The position numbers were made by a program, and so were the translations under genes. A stretch of DNA of 24,962 bases from an uncultured Pseudomonadaceae bacterium (GTDB taxonomy: Bacteria; Pseudomonadota; Gammaproteobacteria; Pseudomonadales; Pseudomonadaceae). The notes beneath the pieces were generated by a model. It was not told the DNA's origin and ran no database searches. It saw nothing but the letters and a program-made list of their open reading frames with translations. The stretch lies in assembly GCA_947630465.1 (NCBI GenBank), contig CANRHT010000003.1, positions 1-24,962 of the forward strand. The letters are read 5' to 3'. Positions 18,365-24,962 of this stretch are shown here, in pieces (position 1 is the first letter of the stretch; each line of letters begins with the position of its first letter).

Positions 18365-20088
18365 GGTCGTGTCTCCTGCAACTGCTGTTCATATAAAAAT
18401 TTACGTTTTAACAGCGCGCTGGGGTTATCTGGGATTTGCTCAAGCCAGCTTTCTAAGTGGATCGGCGCAGGCTGTTGGTTAGCAGGTGCAAGCGCTGACG
18501 TTGCTGTTGCAGCCGTCTCATCCGTGGTTTGACTCGTGGAGAACTCCTGTTCTTTGCGGCCGGGGGCAAGTTGCGCTGGTGTCGTGGTGCTGGCGCTGGA
18601 ATCGCTTGCGGAGGCGTCTGTGCGATTGGTGGCAATGCCTGCTGCAGTCTCAGTGGCGGCGGGACTCGCCTCTGTCGATTCAGGGTCATTTTGCTTATCT
18701 GTTGGCGTATGCAGCTCGCGGGCTGCGGCTAACGCTTCTTCAATCAAAGACATATTATAGCGTGCCGCCAGCAGTTCAGGGTCGAGGGTTAGCGCTTGTT
18801 GATAGGCTTTGAGCGCTTCTACGAATTGACCGCTTAACGCCAGCGCATTGCCACGATTGTAGTGGGCGGGAGCGCTATCGAGTTGGGCAAAAAGCTGTGC
18901 CGCCGCTGGATAATCCTCCGCTAAAAACAACGCTGTGGCGCGCCATTGTAGATCGCTAAAGTGCTCGGCGGCACGCGCGGGCTGTTGCTCCAGCAAGCGT
19001 GCGCCTTGCTGATCAGCACGCAGCCAAAGGTCATCCCATTCCACAGCAAAGGATGATAGCGGCGCAAGACAAACCAACAGCACCAGCACAGTACCGCGCC
19101 GTGCTAAACCAGCGACGAGCAACACAATAGGTAGGATGAACCAATAACCTTGATCCTGTTTGCCGCTGTTGGCCTGTTGGGACTGCGGGGTATGAGGTAA
19201 CTGGGCTTGGGTGAAGAAGTCCAATGTGGCGAGATCACTGATATCGCTGAGTGCGGCGTAATGGCTATGGGTTTGCTGCGCCAGTAACTGCAGTGATGTT
19301 TGCTGCAGTTTGCTAATAATGACCGCACCGGTTGTATCGGTTAGAAAACTGTCGTGTTGCGCTGGCACCAGCGGTGCGCCGGCCAGCGTACCCACGCCAA
19401 TGATTTGCAGTTGTACCTGTTGTTTTTTCAGTGCAGCGCTGATGGCGTTTTGCTCGCTGACGCTGACCCCGGTGCTCAATAGCAGAATCTGCCCGCGGCC
19501 TTGCGCGCCTTGCTTGAGGAGATTGAGCGCACGCTGGATGGCCAAGTCAGCGCGTTGTCCGGCGACAGGCATCAGTTCAGGTGCCAGAGCTTGCAGCAAA
19601 TTAGTACTGGTGTGTAAATCATTGCTGAGGGGCACTAGGGTGTGTGCGCTGCCGGCATACACAACAATAGCGCTCAAGGCATCGTCGCGTTGTTGTAACA
19701 ACTTCAGGACCTGTTCTCGAACTTGGGTTAAGCGCTGGGGTGGTAAATCATTGGCCAGCATATTGGGCGTCAGTTCTATGACCAATACCAGCGGTGCTAA
19801 AGCCGGTGCAGCCGCGGGTTGTGTCGCCGTGGTGTGCCAACTGGGACCTGACAGCGCCAGCACAGCACACAACCATGCGCAGGCAATCACGATATAGATA
19901 CGCCGCGATTGCTGTGTTGTCGCCGTACTTAATAAAAAAGCCTGAAAGCTGCTCGGTAAAACAGTACGCCAGTTATGCTGGCGCTGATGACTGCGGTACA
20001 GCTGCCAAATCAGTAGTGCCAGGATTGGTAAGCACAGCCACCAATAGCTGCGTGTCCACTCCGGCCAGTAGCTCCAGATATCAGCCAT
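18361..20088 (-). CDS. batB: BatB-BatC fusion: VWA domain with TPR domain
   Basis: Membrane-anchored von Willebrand A protein fused to a TPR region (575 aa). Two N-terminal membrane helices are at about 14-32 and 63-81; the VWA domain spans about 98-290; two further hydrophobic stretches lie at about 315-345; TPRs at about 375-455 (YNRGNALALSGQFVEALKAY); then an Ala/Thr/Ser-rich linker (about 461-540) and the closing LEQIPDNPSALLKRKFLYEQ segment usual for BatC. The VWA metal site looks lost: the DxSxS position reads ELTPN (105-109) and the later TDG position reads STG (205-207). It starts in a TGATG overlap with batA and ends in a 4-base overlap with batD, so production is coupled. Confidence 0.9.
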   Translation of the reverse strand: MADIWSYWPEWTRSYWWLCLPILALLIWQLYRSHQRQHNWRTVLPSSFQAFLLSTATTQQSRRIYIVIACAWLCAVLALSGPSWHTTATQPAAAPALAPLVLVIELTPNMLANDLPPQRLTQVREQVLKLLQQRDDALSAIVVYAGSAHTLVPLSNDLHTSTNLLQALAPELMPVAGQRADLAIQRALNLLKQGAQGRGQILLLSTGVSVSEQNAISAALKKQQVQLQIIGVGTLAGAPLVPAQHDSFLTDTTGAVIISKLQQTSLQLLAQQTHSHYAALSDISDLATLDFFTQAQLPHTPQSQQANSGKQDQGYWFILPIVLLVAGLARRGTVLVLLVCLAPLSSFAVEWDDLWLRADQQGARLLEQQPARAAEHFSDLQWRATALFLAEDYPAAAQLFAQLDSAPAHYNRGNALALSGQFVEALKAYQQALTLDPELLAARYNMSLIEEALAAARELHTPTDKQNDPESTEASPAATETAAGIATNRTDASASDSSASTTTPAQLAPGRKEQEFSTSQTTDETAATATSALAPANQQPAPIHLESWLEQIPDNPSALLKRKFLYEQQLQETRP

Positions 20089-21095
20089 CAGTCAGGCTCC
20101 GCAACGCGTTGTGTGCTGGATCTATTGCGATACAGACGCTGCAGCACCAAGAGGATACTCAGCAGCAATGCGGCGGCTAAGGGCCAGTGATACAACTCAT
20201 GCGCAGTGCGTTTAGCCGCGCGGTAGTCGGCGCTGGGTTCGAGTTGATTCAGAGTGTTATACATACGGCTGATCGCTTGGCTATCGGTTAAGTGAAAATA
20301 CTCACCGCCGGTGCGCTGTGCAATGTCTTTTAGCAGTGACTCATCTAACTCAAGGCTCGCGGTATCAATCAGCGCTTGCACCTGAGCCGGCTGCTGGGCA
20401 CCGACGCCAATGGTATAAATCTTAATCTGCTCACGCGCCGCTAATTGCGCTGCAGCTAAGGGTGACATGACGCCATCGGTATTGGCACCATCGGTGATCA
20501 GCAATACCACACGATGTTGTGCCGGGCGCTGGCGCAGACGTTTGATCGCTAAGCCAATGGCGTCACCAATTGAAGTGGTGTCTCCGGCGATACCCGGTTG
20601 AGCTTCTTGTACCCAAGTCTTAATACTGTGCAGGTCATACGTCAGCGGTGCCTGCAGATAGGCTTGAGTGCCAAATAAAATCAGTCCCAAGCGATCACCG
20701 CGGCGCTGTTCAATCAACTGCTCAAGCCAATGTTTAACAAATTCCATGCGCGACAGACTGCGGTTATCTAAATGCATATCGCTGTAGAGCATGGAGTTGG
20801 ATACATCTAAAGCAATTAGGACATCACGCCCGCTGCTGGGTTGCTGTTGTGCAGCGTCAATGCTTTGCGGCCGCGCACTGGCTAAAACCAATAAACACCA
20901 GAGTAGCGCATAGAGGATGACTTGCGGCTGCCAGAGTTTGAGTTGTGGATGCTGGGCGCGCTGCACAGCGACAAGCTCATCGTAAAAGGGCACGCGCAGT
21001 TCGGTACTGTGCTGGCGTGCCGGCGGCAACAGCCTGCGCAGTAGCATAGGCAGCGGCAGTAATAGTAAAAGCCAAGGCCAGGCCAACTCAAACAT
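20088..21095 (-). CDS. batA: BatA-like VWA domain membrane protein
   Basis: Von Willebrand A protein with N-terminal membrane helices (about 6-20 and 60-73) and a C-terminal one (about 310-328). The VWA metal-ion-dependent adhesion site is intact: DVSNS (97-101), Thr in GDTTSIGDAI (171-180) and ITDG (200-203), so it should bind a divalent cation and a partner ligand. I start at ATG 21095 (MFELAWPWLLLLLPLP) because an upstream in-frame codon would lie deep in the DUF4381 gene and the hydrophobic start fits the family; this makes an 8-base overlap with that gene. 335 aa is normal. In related systems the partner is the MoxR ATPase of the same operon; this is inferred here. Confidence 0.92.
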   Translation of the reverse strand: MFELAWPWLLLLLPLPMLLRRLLPPARQHSTELRVPFYDELVAVQRAQHPQLKLWQPQVILYALLWCLLVLASARPQSIDAAQQQPSSGRDVLIALDVSNSMLYSDMHLDNRSLSRMEFVKHWLEQLIEQRRGDRLGLILFGTQAYLQAPLTYDLHSIKTWVQEAQPGIAGDTTSIGDAIGLAIKRLRQRPAQHRVVLLITDGANTDGVMSPLAAAQLAAREQIKIYTIGVGAQQPAQVQALIDTASLELDESLLKDIAQRTGGEYFHLTDSQAISRMYNTLNQLEPSADYRAAKRTAHELYHWPLAAALLLSILLVLQRLYRNRSSTQRVAEPD

Positions 21096-21570
21096 GCTTG
21101 TTAATCCAAATTTCAATGGACTGCTGTAATTGGGTGATGGACTTATCATCTAAACGGCAATCAGGCTGATAAGCACCTTGCACTAAAATCATCCAGCGCG
21201 ACAGCCCTGCTGCGGGGCAGCGACTGTCTAGAAAAGTTAACCATTGACGACCGCTCAGCGTGTGGCTGGCGCTATCAGGATAGCGGCTGGCACAGAGGCG
21301 TTTCAGCAGTTTGTTGATGTGTTGCAACCAAGGTCCAGCCTGCTCACCGCCGTAGGGTTTGTGTAAAGCATGCAGCTGTTCTAAAGCGCTGGTGCGCAGC
21401 GGGTCAGTGGTCGGTGTTGCTTGAGTCTGCTGACGCCTCGTGCGCAGCAGCACATAAGCTGCAATACAGAGCAGCAGTAGCAGGCACAGTACCCACCAAC
21501 CGGGGGCGGGCGGCCAGTTGCTGACCGGTGGCGGTAAAATAATAGGTTGCAGTTGCTCAGCCGTAATCAT
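21088..21570 (-). CDS. DUF4381 domain membrane protein
   Basis: 160-residue protein with a proline-rich start (LQPIILPPPVSNWPPAPGWW), one transmembrane helix (about 25-43, WWVLCLLLLLCIAAYVLL), a basic stop-transfer segment and a cytoplasmic helical domain (about 60-160) containing SGRQWLTFLD. This matches DUF4381, a family of unknown biochemical function found in MoxR/VWA operons between the DUF58 and BatA genes, exactly as here. It overlaps the DUF58 stop by 4 bases (ATGA) and batA by 8. It is likely an anchor or scaffold of the Bat complex, but that is inference. Confidence 0.88.
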   Translation of the reverse strand: MITAEQLQPIILPPPVSNWPPAPGWWVLCLLLLLCIAAYVLLRTRRQQTQATPTTDPLRTSALEQLHALHKPYGGEQAGPWLQHINKLLKRLCASRYPDSASHTLSGRQWLTFLDSRCPAAGLSRWMILVQGAYQPDCRLDDKSITQLQQSIEIWINKHV

Positions 21571-22505
21571 CGCGCACTACCTGTAGCGGATGCGTGCTGA
21601 GCACTGAGGGCTTGCAGTTGCTCAAGCGCAGGTCGAGCGGTGCTAAAGGGGATCAGCGCCGCGCCCAACTGTTGCGCTAATGTTTGCCAGGCTGTTTGAT
21701 AACTTTGACCTAAAGAGCGCCAGGCTTGGCGTGTCTGTGTGTCGGTATTGATGCTCAGATGATTATCGCCGAGGACAAAATGCGCTTGCCCAAGATTGGG
21801 TAGTTCGTGTTCTAAAGGATCAGACAGCGGCAGTAAAATCAGCTCAGTATGCTTGGCTAAACGGCGTAATAGGGTGCTGCTCTGTTCATTTAAATGACGC
21901 TCATTGCAGATTAAAATCAATAAGCTACCGGAGCGACTCAGGCGCAGCGCTTGTGTTAACACTTCGATGAGTGGGTTATCTAAGCTATCGCGCATGGGGT
22001 GTTGTAAACGCTGATTGGCATCGGCAATCGTCTGTAATAACTGCAACACACTGTGCTGATTGCTGCGTGCTGGAATATAGCGCACGTGCTGGTGATCAAA
22101 GACTAAACCGCTGAGTCGGTCATTGTGCTTTAAGCTGGCCCAGGCAAATAAACTGGCCACCTGCGCAGCCAGTACCGATTTAAAACAGCCAGTACTGGCA
22201 AAAAACAAATGCAAACTTTGCTCGACTGCAATACAGGTTGGGCGCTCGCGTTCTTCATGCAGCACCTTGGTATGCACTTCGCCGGTGCGTGCGGTGACGC
22301 GCCAATCAATACTGCGCGCATCATCGCCGGACTGGTAAGCACGCACTTGATCAAAATCCATACCGCGACCCCGTAAACGAGAGCGCTGTAGGCCTAATAA
22401 AGGGCTGCGTTGTAGCGGGGCATTGAAGAGTTCAATCTGCTGCAAGTCATGCCGCATGGCTAATAAATCATGCAGATCGACATGTGTGCGACCTTGCATG
22501 CGCAT
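21567..22505 (-). CDS. DUF58 domain protein
   Basis: DUF58 proteins carry a divergent VWA fold and are almost always encoded next to a MoxR ATPase. The family signature is seen in the central segment GRGMDFDQVRAYQSGDDAR (about 47-65) continuing to SIDWRVTART (about 65-74). The VWA metal-site position reads EQSLH (95-99), so the DxSxS motif is degenerate. 312 aa, soluble by eye with no membrane helix, so cytosolic. The start ATG shares one base with the moxR stop (TGATG) and has no clear ribosome site, so translation is probably coupled; a second in-frame ATG lies two codons later. Confidence 0.92.
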   Translation of the reverse strand: MRMQGRTHVDLHDLLAMRHDLQQIELFNAPLQRSPLLGLQRSRLRGRGMDFDQVRAYQSGDDARSIDWRVTARTGEVHTKVLHEERERPTCIAVEQSLHLFFASTGCFKSVLAAQVASLFAWASLKHNDRLSGLVFDHQHVRYIPARSNQHSVLQLLQTIADANQRLQHPMRDSLDNPLIEVLTQALRLSRSGSLLILICNERHLNEQSSTLLRRLAKHTELILLPLSDPLEHELPNLGQAHFVLGDNHLSINTDTQTRQAWRSLGQSYQTAWQTLAQQLGAALIPFSTARPALEQLQALSAQHASATGSAR

Positions 22506-23464
22506 CAGGCGACCGCAACCACATCAAGTAAGTGCTGCAGAACCTGGTCTTGATCAATACCGGCCGCTTGTGCTTCAAAGGATAAAACAATGCGGTGGCG
22601 TAAGGTGTCAAAGAGCACGGCTTGAATATCTTCCGGACTGACAAAATCACGGCCAGCCAGCCACGCATGGGCACGTGCACAGCGGTCAATAGCAATAGAG
22701 CCGCGTGGGCTGGCGCCAAAACGAATCCACTTGGCCAAGTCTGGATCGAACTTGGCGGGGGTGCGGGTGGCGATCACCAGTTGCACTAAATACTCTTCCA
22801 TGGCGTCCGCCATATAGAGGTTAAGAATCTCTTCACGCGCAGCAAAGATGGTGTCTTGGCTAAGGCGCTGCACAGGCTGCTGCTCGCCTTGTAAAGCGAT
22901 GGCGCGCGCTTGTTGCAGGATTTTACGCTCGACTTGCGCATCAGGAAAACCGATTTTGACGTGCATTAAAAAGCGATCGAGTTGGGCTTCGGGTAGTGGG
23001 TAAGTGCCTTCTTGTTCAATCGGGTTTTGTGTGGCCATGACTAAAAATAAATCAGGCAGCGTATAAGTATTATTGCCGATACTGACTTGGTGCTCGGCCA
23101 TGGCTTCGAGCAGCGCCGATTGCACTTTAGCGGGAGCGCGATTGATTTCATCGGCCAAAATTAGATTATGAAAAATAGGGCCTTGTTGAAATTCAAAGAC
23201 TGCACTTTCTGGGCGGTAGATATCAGTACCAGTGATATCTGAGGGCAGTAAATCAGGCGTAAACTGGATGCGTTGAAAACCCACCTCAAGGCCATCAGCA
23301 AGGTACTTGATGGCTTTGGTTTTCGCTAAGCCGGGTGCACCTTCGACCAAGAGGTGACCGTCGGCGAGCAGCGCGATTAACAGGCGATCAATCAGCCGGT
23401 CTTGGCCTAAAATCTGGCTGGTTAAATAATTGCGTAACGCCAGTAAGGCTTCATGAGGTGACAT
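22505..23464 (-). CDS. MoxR family AAA+ ATPase
   Basis: AAA+ ATPase of the MoxR family, thought to act as a chaperone that remodels or activates a complex together with its VWA partners. Walker A GAPGLAKT is at 42-49, Walker B LILADE at 101-106, sensor region MATQNPIEQEGTYPLPEAQ at about 149-167, and a C-terminal lid domain follows. I start at ATG 23464 (MSPHEALLALRNYL) because AAAAGG lies just upstream and the product (319 aa) has the family N-terminus; an in-frame ATG at 23509 would add 15 residues without similarity. First gene of the moxR-DUF58-DUF4381-batA-batBC-batD operon. No convincing promoter was seen in the 90-base spacer upstream. Confidence 0.93.
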   Translation of the reverse strand: MSPHEALLALRNYLTSQILGQDRLIDRLLIALLADGHLLVEGAPGLAKTKAIKYLADGLEVGFQRIQFTPDLLPSDITGTDIYRPESAVFEFQQGPIFHNLILADEINRAPAKVQSALLEAMAEHQVSIGNNTYTLPDLFLVMATQNPIEQEGTYPLPEAQLDRFLMHVKIGFPDAQVERKILQQARAIALQGEQQPVQRLSQDTIFAAREEILNLYMADAMEEYLVQLVIATRTPAKFDPDLAKWIRFGASPRGSIAIDRCARAHAWLAGRDFVSPEDIQAVLFDTLRHRIVLSFEAQAAGIDQDQVLQHLLDVVAVA

Positions 23465-23554
23465 AGGCTGCCTTTTTCGTAGCAAAACTAATGTGGCAGT
23501 GTAATGCATCTCGCCCGTGCTTGGGTATGCCTAGGCTGCCATGATATGCCGCAA

Positions 23555-24190
23555 TTAAAATGGCGCTGGGCAGCTAAAATTGAGTGCTTGTTGGGTATGT
23601 GGGTGGGTGAAGCTTAAGGCGCTGGCATGCAGGCATAAGCGTGGTGCGGCTTGCAGCGCTGGCTCATGGGCGTATAAACCATCACCGAGTAAAGGATGGC
23701 CTACAGAGAGCATGTGCACACGCAATTGGTGTGAGCGTCCAGTGTAGGGAGTTAACTCTATGCGGCAATGCTCAGGGTGGCGCTCCAGCACTTTCCAAAA
23801 GGTCAATGCATGTTTGCCCTGTTCGTGATCCACCACGTGGCGCGGTTTAGTGGGTGGGTCGTAGCGCAGCGGTAAATCCACTTGGCCTTCATCGGCGCTG
23901 AGATCACCCCAGCACAGCGCGGTGTAGCGCTTGTCGACTTCACGATCATGGAACTGGCGCGAGAGCTCGCGGTGTGAGGCTGCATCACGCGCTAAAATAA
24001 TCAGCCCTGAGGTTTCCCAATCTAAGCGGTGCACGATCAGGGCATCGGGGTAGCCGTTCTCTTGCAGGCGCGTGACTAAGCAATCTTTGTTATCTTCAGC
24101 CCGGCCGGGTACTGAGAGTAATAAAGTGGGTTTGTTGACCACTAAAATATAAGAGTCGGCATAGATGATTTCAATGCTGGACAGCGGCAT
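23555..24190 (-). CDS. rluA: Pseudouridine synthase RluA family
   Basis: Converts uridine to pseudouridine in RNA; RluA itself modifies U746 of 23S rRNA and U32 of several tRNAs. The catalytic Asp57 lies in IVHRLDWETSG, with further family blocks VVNKPTLLLSVPG (17-29) and TPYTGRSHQLRVHMLSVGHPLLGD. I choose ATG 24190 (MPLSSIEIIYADS, 211 aa) because upstream in-frame codons fall within the terminator hairpin at 24203-24235 or its T run, and GGGGT precedes this ATG. It follows minE in pseudomonads, which supports RluA over RluC or RluD, both of which are usually longer. Confidence 0.93.
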   Translation of the reverse strand: MPLSSIEIIYADSYILVVNKPTLLLSVPGRAEDNKDCLVTRLQENGYPDALIVHRLDWETSGLIILARDAASHRELSRQFHDREVDKRYTALCWGDLSADEGQVDLPLRYDPPTKPRHVVDHEQGKHALTFWKVLERHPEHCRIELTPYTGRSHQLRVHMLSVGHPLLGDGLYAHEPALQAAPRLCLHASALSFTHPHTQQALNFSCPAPF

Positions 24191-24202
24191 AACGTACCCC
24201 AT

Positions 24203-24235
24203 AAAAACATTTGGCGACCCTGTGGCCGCCAAATG
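24203..24235 (-). terminator. Intrinsic terminator after minE
   Basis: Read on the minus strand, CATTTGGCG (24235-24227) pairs with CGCCAAATG (24216-24208) across a 10-base loop and is followed by TTTTT (24207-24203). It should end the min operon. The rluA start codon is 12 bases further on. Confidence 0.85.
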
Positions 24236-24258
24236 ATGCTTGCTTAGAACGCTGTCGA

Positions 24259-24513
24259 TTAACGATCGGGTAGCGTGATGTTTAATTCAAGAATAGAACA
24301 GCTGCCTTGGTTTTCTAACGCAACCTGTACTTGTTCATGCTCAATGTTGACGTATTTACGAATTACTTCGACCAGCTCTTTTTGTAGCGCTGGTAAGTAA
24401 TCCGGTTCATCGCGCTGTCCACGCTCGTGGGCAACAATAATTTGTAAGCGCTCCTTGGCAATGGATGCCGTTGGTGCTTTTTTACGAACGCGTAGAAAGT
24501 TTAAAATGCTCAC
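24259..24513 (-). CDS. minE: Cell division topological specificity factor MinE
   Basis: Stimulates the MinD ATPase and drives the Min oscillation that keeps the division inhibitor MinC away from midcell. The 84-residue product shows the usual layout: an N-terminal membrane-binding and MinD-contact segment ([20 protein letters not shown], with [14 protein letters not shown] through residue 32), then the topological specificity domain (about 36-84, [15 protein letters not shown] and ending ILELNITLP). It overlaps minD by 4 bases (ATGA), so the two are co-translated. Order minD-minE-rluA is typical of Pseudomonas. Confidence 0.97.
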   Translation of the reverse strand: MSILNFLRVRKKAPTASIAKERLQIIVAHERGQRDEPDYLPALQKELVEVIRKYVNIEHEQVQVALENQGSCSILELNITLPDR

Positions 24514-24962
24514 TCTTTACCTCCGAACATGCGCTGGAGGAAACCCTTTTTCTGTACCTCAAGAAAACGGTGCGGCACTTCTTTACCGAGCAAACGATCA
24601 ACCGCATCGCTGTAGGCCTGACCGGCATCGCTTTCTTCGTCCAGAATAACGGGTACACCTTGGTTGGAAGCCTTGAGTACCGCTTGCGACTCAGGAATGA
24701 CACCAATCATCTGAATTGAAAGGATTTCTTCGACGTCTTCGACACTGAGCATTTCACCACGGGCTACACGCTCAGGATTATAACGCGTGAGCAATAAATG
24801 CTCAGTAATGGGCTCGCGACCGTCTTCAGCACGCTTGGATTTACTTGATAACAGACCGAGCATGCGATCAGAGTCACGCACCGATGATACTTCAGGGTTG
24901 GTCACCACAATCGCTGCATCCGCTAAATACATGGCGTGGTGCGCGCCTTTCTCAATACCTGC
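24510..24962 (-). CDS. minD: Septum site-determining ATPase MinD, C-terminal part (5' end outside window)
   Basis: Membrane-cycling ATPase that recruits MinC and is released by MinE. The frame is open to the window edge, reading [20 protein letters not shown]; about 150 C-terminal residues are present. [20 protein letters not shown] is the conserved MinD segment, and the end [15 protein letters not shown] is the amphipathic membrane-targeting helix. The Walker A region lies outside the window, so the ATPase site cannot be checked. Confidence 0.96.
   Translation of the reverse strand, partial: AGIEKGAHHAMYLADAAIVVTNPEVSSVRDSDRMLGLLSSKSKRAEDGREPITEHLLLTRYNPERVARGEMLSVEDVEEILSIQMIGVIPESQAVLKASNQGVPVILDEESDAGQAYSDAVDRLLGKEVPHRFLEVQKKGFLQRMFGGKE

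Noticed and set aside
19310..19897. 195-codon plus-strand frame opposite batB
   Set aside because: Rich in Ser, Cys and Arg without domains; it lies over the VWA coding region and has no credible start.
23464..23540. Direct repeat TAGGCTGCC at 23464-23472 and 23532-23540 around the moxR upstream spacer
   Set aside because: Only 9 bases, one copy overlapping the ribosome site and start codon; too short to claim an element.

Overview
This is an ordinary chromosomal segment of a gammaproteobacterium. Gene content, gene order and protein sequences point to the family Pseudomonadaceae, but base composition by eye is nearer half GC than the high GC of typical Pseudomonas, so a lower-GC relative (Thiopseudomonas / Denitrificimonas / Halopseudomonas-like) is my best guess. 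I see no phage genes, transposases, CRISPR arrays, tRNA or rRNA.

Plus-strand half (1-15374). The window opens inside hscA and runs through fdx and iscX, the tail of the iron-sulfur cluster (isc) operon. After a spacer carrying a probable promoter comes ndk. Then follows a tight series: rlmN, pilF, rodZ, ispG, hisS, yfgM, bamB. It covers 23S rRNA/tRNA methylation, type IV pilus assembly, cell shape, isoprenoid synthesis, histidine charging and outer-membrane protein assembly. An intrinsic terminator separates bamB from der (ribosome assembly GTPase). A nitrilase-family omega-amidase (yafV type) follows. After a 324-base AT-rich spacer come zipA (division) and ligA (NAD-dependent DNA ligase), split by a second intrinsic terminator, and then a short GNAT-like acetyltransferase gene.

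Minus-strand half (15471-24962). A near-perfect bidirectional terminator separates the two halves. On the minus strand, read in transcription order from the right, are minD (partial) and minE (division-site selection), a terminator, rluA (pseudouridine synthase), then a six-gene operon: MoxR ATPase, DUF58, DUF4381, BatA (VWA), BatB-BatC fusion (VWA-TPR) and BatD. Nearly all of its junctions are 1-8 base overlaps. A class I DAHP synthase, the first enzyme of aromatic amino acid synthesis, ends the set at the central terminator. The MoxR/VWA operon is the least understood part: a membrane-anchored AAA+/VWA module known as Bat, or aerotolerance.

Most genes are housekeeping genes and I found no convincing new system. 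The most notable observations are: (1) the metal-binding (MIDAS) residues are intact in BatA but replaced in BatB and degenerate in DUF58; (2) three intrinsic-terminator-like hairpins end 12-21 bases upstream of the start codons of der, ligA and rluA, one with a possible embedded promoter; (3) the ndk -10 box lies in the loop of a perfect hairpin; (4) there are probable synteny breaks around the yafV-like gene and zipA; (5) several spacers contain short palindromes or repeats.
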